64,000 nt of DNA from Klenkia taihuensis (GTDB lineage: Bacteria; Actinomycetota; Actinomycetes; Mycobacteriales; Geodermatophilaceae), in contig NZ_FOMD01000001.1 in the NCBI RefSeq assembly GCF_900112525.1, positions 434,001 to 498,000 of the forward strand, given 5' to 3'. Shown piece after piece: positions 58,307 through 64,000 of the stretch. The notes beneath the pieces were generated by a model, which saw only the letters and a list, made by a program, of their open reading frames with translations, made no database searches and was not told where the DNA came from. A program made the position numbers and the translations under genes. Positions within the stretch are counted from its first letter, which is position 1; each line of letters opens with the position of its first letter.

Positions 58307-58386
58307 GTTGCTCCTGACGTCTGCTACGGTCGCGCACATCAGGATCGTACGTCCCTTCGGTCCTGACGGGTCTCGAGGAGGACGCC
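58307..58386. promoter_or_regulatory. Divergent promoter region with repeated TCCTGA half-sites
   Basis: Between the CGNR regulator and the EamA gene the half-site TCCTGA occurs at about 58312 and 58370, and its reverse complement TCAGGA at 58350. Spacing and arrangement suggest a regulator binding region for the pair. The core promoter elements could not be fixed. Confidence 0.35.
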
Positions 58387-59355
58387 GTGCTGGACCGTCG
58401 TGCCGGGCTGACCGGTCTGCTGCTCGCACTGGCCTCCGCGGCCGCCTTCGGCACCTCCGGCGTCTTCGCCTCCGCGCTGCTGGACGCCGGGTGGAGCGCC
58501 GCGGCGGCGGTGACCGTCCGGGTCGGGCTGGCCGCGGTGGTGCTGACCGTCCCCGCCGTGCTGCAGCTGCGCGGCCGGTGGCACCTGCTGCGCGCCAACG
58601 CAGGCTCCGTGCTCGCCTTCGGCCTGCTGGCCGTCGCCGGCTGCCAGCTCGCCTACTTCCTGGCCATCAGCCGGCTGTCGGTGGGCGTCGCGCTGCTCCT
58701 GGAGTACTCGGGCGTGGTCCTCGTGGTGCTGTGGACCTGGCTGCGGCACGGCCAGCGCCCCAGCCCCGTCACCGCGGCCGGCGTCGTCGTGGCCGTGGCC
58801 GGGCTGGTGCTGGTCCTCGACGTGCTCTCCGGCGCCCGGATCGACCTGCTCGGCGTCTTCTGGGGTCTGCTGGCCGCGGTCGGCCTGGCCGTCTACTTCG
58901 TCGTCTCCGGCCGCACCGACGACGCGCTGCCCCCGCTGGTCAGCGCCTGGGGCGGTCTGGGCGTCGGCGCGGTGGCCCTGGGCGTCGCCGCGGCCGTCGG
59001 CGTCGTCCCGTGGCGGACCACCGCCGCGCCGGTCGATCTGGCCGGGCACGGGGTGAGCTGGCTGGTCCCCGTGCTGGGCCTGGCGCTGCTGGCCGCGGCC
59101 TTCGCCTACGCCACCGGGGTCGCCGCCATCCGCCGGCTCGGCTCGCGGACCAGCTCCTTCGTCGGCCTCACCGAGGTGCTCTTCGCCGTCGGCTTCGCCT
59201 GGCTGGCGCTGGGTCAGCAGCCCGGGCCGGTGCAGCTGGTCGGCGGGCTGGTCGTGCTGGCCGGGATCGTGCTGGTCCGGGTGGGGGAGCAGCGCCCGGT
59301 GCCGGCCGTCGAGCCGCTGCCCGAGCCCGCCGGGGCGCCCGCACCCGGCCGTTGA
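58387..59355 (+). CDS. EamA-family (DMT) exporter
   Basis: The 322-residue transporter has ten membrane helices in two EamA halves (about 10-150 and 160-300), with ASAAAFGTSGVFASALLDAG and LLEYSGVVLVVLWTWLRHGQ. It probably exports an amino acid or metabolite. RBS GAGGAGG is close to GTG 58387. Regulation by the divergent CGNR protein is likely. Confidence 0.87.
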   Translation: MLDRRAGLTGLLLALASAAAFGTSGVFASALLDAGWSAAAAVTVRVGLAAVVLTVPAVLQLRGRWHLLRANAGSVLAFGLLAVAGCQLAYFLAISRLSVGVALLLEYSGVVLVVLWTWLRHGQRPSPVTAAGVVVAVAGLVLVLDVLSGARIDLLGVFWGLLAAVGLAVYFVVSGRTDDALPPLVSAWGGLGVGAVALGVAAAVGVVPWRTTAAPVDLAGHGVSWLVPVLGLALLAAAFAYATGVAAIRRLGSRTSSFVGLTEVLFAVGFAWLALGQQPGPVQLVGGLVVLAGIVLVRVGEQRPVPAVEPLPEPAGAPAPGR

Positions 59356-59425
59356 CCTGCACATCCGGGCTGGTCACGGCCCCGTCGGACCCCCCAGCCG
59401 GCGTGCGAGCGCCTATCGTGGGGTG

Positions 59426-59707
59426 ATGACCGGCAGCCAGGACACCGCCAAGGACGCCGCCGTGCAGGCCATCCGGGCCGCCGACGCCGAGCGCCAGGCC
59501 GCCCAGGCGGCTGCGCGGGAGGCCCAGCGGCGCTGGGAGGCGGCCCTCGTGGCGGCCGTCGACGCCGGCCACGCGCCCTCCGCCGTGGCCCGCGAGGCCG
59601 GGGTGACCCGCAACCGGGTGTCCCAGCTGGTATCCGCGCGCCGCGCCGCCGAGGCCGAAGGTCGCGCCCCCCGCGCGCCGCGGATCGTGCCGAGCCCGTT
59701 CGGCTGA
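59426..59707 (+). CDS. Small helix-turn-helix protein
   Basis: The 93-residue protein has an N-terminal helical Ala/Glu/Gln-rich stretch (about 10-50) and a short HTH, APSAVAREAGVTRNRVSQLV (about 49-68). It is likely a DNA-binding protein of unknown target. ATG 59426 or GTG 59423; a TATCGT -10 just upstream (59413-59419) would make a near leaderless transcript. No known partner nearby. Confidence 0.65.
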   Translation: MTGSQDTAKDAAVQAIRAADAERQAAQAAAREAQRRWEAALVAAVDAGHAPSAVAREAGVTRNRVSQLVSARRAAEAEGRAPRAPRIVPSPFG

Positions 59708-59782
59708 GCCTTCCCGCTGCGTAAACGCAGTTTGCAGATCGGCGTACGGTGGTAGTCAGACCGCGCCGACGAGGAGGCTGCC

Positions 59783-60181
59783 GTGCCCGACAACCTGCGC
59801 GGCTCCCGCATGGGGGCCACGAGCCTGGAGAGCGTCCGCGGGGCCGTGCTCGCGGACGCCGCCACCCACACCTACGTCTGCACGCGTGACCACGACGTGC
59901 AGGTGACCTTCGCTGCGGACGCCGTCCCGCCGTCCACCTGGACCTGCCCCCGGCACGGGACGCCGGCCGCGCTGGTGGTCACCCCGGACACCCCGGTGGC
60001 CCCGCCGGTCGGCGAGGACGAGGAGCAGCCCCGCCGCGGCCGGGCCCGCAAGACCGGTCCGCCCCGGGTCAGCAAGACCCCGTGGGAGATGCTGCTCGAG
60101 CGCCGCGACATCGCCGACCTGGACGACCTGCTCGCCGAGCGTCTCGAGGTGCTGCGCGCCCGGCGGACCCGCGCCTCCTGA
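59783..60181 (+). CDS. rbpA: RbpA-family RNA polymerase-binding protein
   Basis: The 132-residue protein matches RbpA: LRGSRMGATSLES at the N-terminus, FAADAVPPSTWTCPRHGTPA in the central fold, and KTPWEMLLERRDIADLDDLLAERL at the sigma-binding C-terminus. RbpA stabilises the open complex with the principal sigma factor. It is longer than the usual 110-115 residues owing to an Asp/Glu/Arg linker (about 72-92), and keeps two cysteines. GTG 59783 with GAGGAGG RBS. Confidence 0.88.
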   Translation: MPDNLRGSRMGATSLESVRGAVLADAATHTYVCTRDHDVQVTFAADAVPPSTWTCPRHGTPAALVVTPDTPVAPPVGEDEEQPRRGRARKTGPPRVSKTPWEMLLERRDIADLDDLLAERLEVLRARRTRAS

Positions 60182-60183
60182 CC

Positions 60184-60447
60184 TCAGCGGTCGGGGTCGA
60201 CCACCAGCTCGACCTCGACCTCGTCGCCGGCCCCGCGGCCGGTGCGCTTGCGGGTCTCGGCGTTGAACGAGACCAGGTACCGGCCGCCCATCACGCCGAT
60301 CGTGGTCGGGTAGGTGTAGTCGCCGTCGATCGTCACGACGACGGGCACCCGCTTGCCGCGACCGAAGCCGAGGACGACGTCCTCGGGCACGACGATGCCG
60401 ACGTTGGTGCCGCCGGTGGCTTCCAGGGTGGTCCGGAACACGGTCAC
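60184..60447 (-). CDS. DUF1905 domain protein
   Basis: The 87-residue protein reads FRTTLEATGGTNVGIVVPEDV and GFGRGKRVPVVVTIDGDYTY, followed by GDEVEVELVVDPDR, the compact beta-fold of DUF1905 (often the N-terminal part of YdeI-like proteins). Function is unknown. GTG 60447. It is convergent with rbpA, two bases apart, and divergent from the carbonic anhydrase gene. Confidence 0.82.
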   Translation of the reverse strand: MTVFRTTLEATGGTNVGIVVPEDVVLGFGRGKRVPVVVTIDGDYTYPTTIGVMGGRYLVSFNAETRKRTGRGAGDEVEVELVVDPDR

Positions 60448-60495
60448 GGGCGCCGATGGTGCCGGGTCCGGGGCCCGTGCGGTAGGCAGGTGCGC

Positions 60496-61041
60496 ATGAC
60501 CGCACCCCTCATCGCCGCTCTCGGGGACCGCGTCCCCGCCGTCGACCCCACCGCCTTCGTCGCGCCGTCCGCCGTGGTGGTGGGCGACGTGGCCCTCGGT
60601 CCGCGGGCCTCGGTCTGGTACGGCGCGGTGGTCCGGGCCGACGCGGAGTCCATCCGGATCGGCGCGGACTCCAACGTGCAGGACGGCTCCACCCTGCACA
60701 GCGACCCCGGCTACCCGCTGGTGCTCGGCGACCGGGTCACCGTGGGCCACCGGGTGGTGCTGCACGGCGCCCGGGTGGACGACGACGTCCTCGTCGGCAT
60801 GGGCGCGGTGGTGATGAACGGCGCGCACATCGGCTCGGGCTCGATCGTGGCGGCCGGCGCGGTGGTGACCGAGAACGCGGAGGTGCCGCCGGGGTCGCTG
60901 GTCGCCGGCGTCCCCGCGAAGGTCGTCCGCGACCTCGGTGACAGCGCCGTCGAGCGCATCCGGGCCAACGCGGTCAGCTACACCGACCGGCTGGACCAGC
61001 ACCGCGCCCTCAGGCCAGTTGGGCAGCCACCAACGGCGTGA
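60496..61041 (+). CDS. Gamma carbonic anhydrase family protein
   Basis: The 181-residue left-handed beta-helix trimer protein has repeated hexapeptides (VVVGDVALGPRASVWYGAVVRAD), the zinc histidines in LHSDPG and VGHRVVLHGA, and a C-terminal helix. It may be a true carbonic anhydrase or a ferripyochelin-binding-like homologue. It converges with prfC, overlapping by 32 bases. Confidence 0.88.
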   Translation: MTAPLIAALGDRVPAVDPTAFVAPSAVVVGDVALGPRASVWYGAVVRADAESIRIGADSNVQDGSTLHSDPGYPLVLGDRVTVGHRVVLHGARVDDDVLVGMGAVVMNGAHIGSGSIVAAGAVVTENAEVPPGSLVAGVPAKVVRDLGDSAVERIRANAVSYTDRLDQHRALRPVGQPPTA

Positions 61042-62590
61042 GCGTGAGGTGCGGCTTGTTCTGCTCGAGCGTGCGCAGCGCCCACTTGTCGGTGAACAGC
61101 GCCAGCAGCTCGCCGTCCGGCCGGGTCATCACCTCGGCGCCGCGGGCCTTGGCGACCTCGGGTGCGGACTCCGCGTCGGTCACCCGGGCCACGGTGTAGG
61201 GCAGGTGGTCCAGGCTGATCCGTGAGCCGAACTCGTGCTCCATGCGGTGGCTGGCCACCTCGAACTGCATGGGGCCGACGACGGCGAGCACCGGCGCGCC
61301 GTCGCCGCGGCGCTCGGAGATGAGCACCTGGACGACGCCCTCACCGGCCAGGGTGTCCATGCCCTTGCGGAACTGCTTGTACTTGCTGGTGTCGGCGGCC
61401 CGGGCCACGGCGAAGTGCTCGGGCGCGAACGTGGTGATCGGCGGGTAGACGACGGGGGTGTCGGTGTAGAGGGTGTCGCCGACGCCCAGCGCGCTGGCGT
61501 TGACCAGGCCGACGACGTCGCCGGGGTAGGCGGTCTCGATCGTCTCCCGGTCGCGGCCGAAGACCTGCTGGGCGTACTTGGTGGCGAAGGGCCGGCCGTT
61601 GGCGGCGTTGGTGACCACCATCCCGCGCTCGAAGACGCCGGTGCAGACGCGGATGTAGGCCAGCCGGTCGCGGTGGCCGGTGTCCATGCCGGCCTGCACC
61701 TTGAACACGAACGCGCTGAACGGGTCATCCAGGGCGCGCGGCTTGCCGTCGGCGTCGGGCCGGTCGGCCGGGGGCGGGGCCAGGTCGACCAGGGTGTCCA
61801 GCAGCGCCGCGACGCCGAAGTTGGAGACCGCCGAGGCGAACAGCACCGGGGTGGTGGCGCCGGCGAGGAACAGCTCCTGGTCGTGCTGGGCGCCGGTCTC
61901 CTCGAGCAGTTCGCTCTCCTCGAGCGCGGTGGTCCAGGCGTCGCCCTCCTGGGCGAGCGCGGCGTCGGCGTCCATCACCTTCTCCGGGGCGATGGTCGCG
62001 CCGCCGGCGGTGCGGGTGAAGTGCCGGTAGCTGCCGTCGCGGCGGTCCAGCACGCCCCGGAAGTCGCCGGCGATGCCGACCGGCCAGGTGAGCGGGGTGG
62101 GCTGCAGGCCGGTGCGCTCGGCGATCTCGTCCATGAGCGCCAGCGCCTCGTTGCCGGGCCTGTCCCACTTGTTGATCACCGTGATGATCGGGATGCCGCG
62201 GTGCTTGCAGACCGCGAACAGCTTCATGGTCTGGGTCTCCAGGCCCTTCGCCGCGTCCACCAGCATCACCGCGGCGTCGACGGCGGTGAGCACGCGGTAG
62301 GTGTCCTCGGAGAAGTCCGCGTGGCCCGGGGTGTCCAGCAGGTTGACCACCGCGTCGCGGTAGGCGAACTGCAGCGCCGCGGAGGTGATGGAGATGCCGC
62401 GGGCCTTCTCCATGTCCATCCAGTCCGACACGGTGGCACCCCGGCCGGCCTTGCCGTGCACCGCGCCGGCCCGCCCGATCACGTGCGCGTGCAGCGCCAG
62501 CGCCTCGGTGAGGGTGGACTTCCCGGCGTCCGGGTGGCTGATGACCGCGAAGGTCCGACGGCGCGCGGCCTCGCCGGCGGCAGTGCTCAT
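61010..62590 (-). CDS. prfC: Peptide chain release factor 3
   Basis: The 526-residue translational GTPase has the G1 motif SHPDAGKST (18-26), DTPGHADF, NKWD and the RF3-specific DMEKARGISI. RF3 recycles RF1/RF2 after termination. ATG 62590. Its 3' end overlaps the carbonic anhydrase gene on the opposite strand. Length is normal for the family. Confidence 0.95.
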   Translation of the reverse strand: MSTAAGEAARRRTFAVISHPDAGKSTLTEALALHAHVIGRAGAVHGKAGRGATVSDWMDMEKARGISITSAALQFAYRDAVVNLLDTPGHADFSEDTYRVLTAVDAAVMLVDAAKGLETQTMKLFAVCKHRGIPIITVINKWDRPGNEALALMDEIAERTGLQPTPLTWPVGIAGDFRGVLDRRDGSYRHFTRTAGGATIAPEKVMDADAALAQEGDAWTTALEESELLEETGAQHDQELFLAGATTPVLFASAVSNFGVAALLDTLVDLAPPPADRPDADGKPRALDDPFSAFVFKVQAGMDTGHRDRLAYIRVCTGVFERGMVVTNAANGRPFATKYAQQVFGRDRETIETAYPGDVVGLVNASALGVGDTLYTDTPVVYPPITTFAPEHFAVARAADTSKYKQFRKGMDTLAGEGVVQVLISERRGDGAPVLAVVGPMQFEVASHRMEHEFGSRISLDHLPYTVARVTDAESAPEVAKARGAEVMTRPDGELLALFTDKWALRTLEQNKPHLTLTPLVAAQLA

Positions 62591-62976
62591 TCCGACGAGT
62601 CTACGACCGGGACGCCGACCACCCCGCGCTGTGATCCCGGGCGCACTCCGGGGAATGGTCCGCGGGCCCGTGTCGACAACGGTGACGGTCACCGTCCGCA
62701 GGGGTGTCGACACGTCGACCCGGAATGGCGCCGACCATTCCACCCCATTGTGCGCAACCGCCCCCGACCTGCAGGTTCACCCCTCCGAGGGGGGTTTCCT
62801 CCCGTGGTCGCCGAATGGCGCGGGAAGGGTCACCGGAATGGTGCCGGAGAACGGTCGCGCGCATCGGCAGAAAGGGGACGGAACTGGAGCGGTTCGAGTG
62901 GAGGACGTGGCGGGGCTGCCGTAACCGGTCCTGACGACGCGGGGCGGACAGCGCCCCGCAGCAGGGGAGGACGACC
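62591..62976. promoter_or_regulatory. Upstream region of cheA with repeated GGAATGG motifs
   Basis: No gene is seen in these 386 bases. The motif GGAATGG (or GAATGG) recurs at about 62652, 62722, 62813 and 62836, with an inverted CCATTCC at 62735-62741 that makes the dyad GGAATGG-N6-CCATTCC (62722-62741). There is also a GTGTCGACAC palindrome at 62704-62713. The cluster suggests a multi-site regulator binding region for the chemotaxis operon or prfC. Confidence 0.5.
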
Positions 62977-64000
62977 GTGGACGGCTTGGACGACATCGTC
63001 GAGGACTTCCTCGTCGAGAGCCACGAGAACCTGGACCAGCTCGACCGCGACCTGGTCGCGCTGGAGCAGGACCCGGGTTCGCGGGAGCGGCTCTCGAGCA
63101 TCTTCCGCACGATCCACACGATCAAGGGCACCAGTGGCTTCCTGGCCTTCGGCAAGCTCGAGCAGGTCGCCCACGTCGGGGAGAACATGCTCTCCAAGCT
63201 GCGCGACGGGGTGCTGGAGCTGACCCCGCACCGCACCGACGCGCTGCTGGCGATGGTGGACACGGTGCGCGAGCTGCTGGGCTCCATCGAGACCGCCGGC
63301 GGCGAGGGCGCGGTCGACGTGACCCGCGCGGTCGAGCTGATCACCGCCGCGATGGACGACGAGCCGGCCCCCGCCGCCGAGCCGGCCGCCGCGGAGCCCG
63401 TGGTCGCGGAGGTGGTCGCCGAGGTGGTCGAGGCGCCCGTCGTGGTCCCGGCCCCGGTCGCGGTGGCCCCGGTCCCGGTCCCGGCCGCCGCCCCGGTCCC
63501 CGCCCCGGCGCCGGCCGCCGAGGACGAGCAGGCCCCCCGCCGGGCGGTCGCCGACTCCACCATCCGGGTGGACGTCGACCTGCTCGACGCCCTGATGCAG
63601 CTGGTCGGAGAGCTGGTGCTGACCCGCAACCAGATCGTGCAGTACGTCTCCCGGCAGACCGACACCGACCTGGTGCGCGCCGGCCAGCGGCTCAACCTCA
63701 TCGCCAGCGAGCTGCAGGAGGGCGTCATGAAGACGCGCATGCAGCCCATCGACCACATCTGGTCCAAGCTGCCGCGCGTCGTCCGCGACCTGGGCCAGCA
63801 GTGCGGCAAGTCCGTGCGGCTGGCGATGGAGGGCAACGAGACCGAGCTGGACAAGACGCTGCTCGAGGCGGTCAAGGACCCGCTGACCCACCTGGTCCGC
63901 AACTCCGTCGACCACGGCATCGAGACCCCCGAGGCCCGCCGCGCCGCCGGCAAGCCGGCCGAGGGCGTGCTGAGCCTGCGGGCCCGGCACGAGTCCGGCC
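62977..64000 (+). CDS. cheA: Chemotaxis histidine kinase CheA (5' part, runs off window)
   Basis: The first 341 codons of CheA are present. An HPt domain (about 1-110) carries phospho-accepting His48 in IFRTIHTIKGTSGF. A Pro/Ala/Val-rich linker (about 130-180) follows, then the dimerisation domain (LMQLVGELVLTRNQ) and the start of the ATPase with the N-box LVRNSVDHGIE. The P2 CheY-binding domain typical of E. coli is missing, replaced by the linker. RBS GGGGAGG seven bases before GTG 62977. Receptor and motility genes must lie beyond the edge. Confidence 0.95.
   Translation, partial: MDGLDDIVEDFLVESHENLDQLDRDLVALEQDPGSRERLSSIFRTIHTIKGTSGFLAFGKLEQVAHVGENMLSKLRDGVLELTPHRTDALLAMVDTVRELLGSIETAGGEGAVDVTRAVELITAAMDDEPAPAAEPAAAEPVVAEVVAEVVEAPVVVPAPVAVAPVPVPAAAPVPAPAPAAEDEQAPRRAVADSTIRVDVDLLDALMQLVGELVLTRNQIVQYVSRQTDTDLVRAGQRLNLIASELQEGVMKTRMQPIDHIWSKLPRVVRDLGQQCGKSVRLAMEGNETELDKTLLEAVKDPLTHLVRNSVDHGIETPEARRAAGKPAEGVLSLRARHESG

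Noticed and set aside
1-64000. tRNA, rRNA, CRISPR arrays, prophage or IS elements
   Set aside because: No matching conserved segments, repeat-spacer arrays, integrases or transposases were seen.

Overview
The window is chromosomal DNA of a very high-GC actinobacterium. GTG starts are common, stop/start overlaps of the GTGA or ATGA type are frequent, and there are an RbpA homologue, a ZTP riboswitch before glyA, LAxTG-type sortase signals and a mycofactocin locus. The gene style fits Geodermatophilaceae (Blastococcus/Geodermatophilus/Modestobacter-like); that placement is inference. I saw no tRNA, rRNA, CRISPR array, phage or complete insertion sequence.

Layout. 0-5.2 kb: end of an unknown gene, an AmaP-like membrane protein, a PAS/GAF/PP2C phosphatase, an FAD monooxygenase and a cysteine-desulfurase-like enzyme. 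5.2-13.3 kb: first mycofactocin block: mftR divergent from mftA-mftB-mftC, an OYE/FadH flavoenzyme, two tandem mycofactocin-type SDR dehydrogenases, then a MoxR AAA+ ATPase and a VWA protein. 13.3-19.2 kb: unrelated genes (GH10 xylanase lipoprotein, a degraded lower-GC pocket with a DUF4288-like fragment, DUF1275 protein plus a 25-residue peptide, lipase, iron-siderophore lipoprotein with an iron box). 19.3-23.3 kb: second mycofactocin block: another OYE/FadH enzyme, mftE, mftF. 23.3-27.2 kb: two MFS exporters around a GAF regulator. 27.4-32.1 kb: form II CO-dehydrogenase-type molybdenum hydroxylase operon (S-L-M-G).

32-43 kb: MinD-like ATPase coupled to an alpha/beta hydrolase, DedA plus HAD dehalogenase, amidohydrolase, metallo-beta-lactamase-fold protein, LMW phosphatase, tldD/pmbA, and ZTP riboswitch plus glyA. 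43-50 kb: a four-repeat secreted sortase substrate, a Pro/Ala/Thr-rich secreted protein, an RHH/Doc toxin-antitoxin pair whose toxin has lost its motif, an NlpC/P60 hydrolase and DedA. 50-55 kb: amino-acid catabolism (saccharopine-dehydrogenase-like, APC permease, USP, class III aminotransferase). 55-64 kb: phosphatase, NAD(P)HX dehydratase, SRPBCC/ArsR pair with a clear operator, CGNR regulator divergent from an EamA exporter, RbpA, gamma carbonic anhydrase, prfC and the start of cheA.

How the genes work together. The mycofactocin genes make a peptide-derived redox cofactor; the adjacent SDRs are probably its client dehydrogenases and the two OYE/FadH enzymes partner oxidoreductases. No mftD lies in the window, and an OYE enzyme sits directly after mftC. 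The MoxR/VWA pair resembles CoxD/CoxE maturation factors that the cox operon 15 kb away lacks locally. The most unusual non-coding signal is a family of four long intergenic palindromes centred on AGATCT at 3.9, 32.2, 43.2 and 53.0 kb; their stems differ between copies yet stay self-complementary, suggesting REP-like elements or bidirectional terminators.
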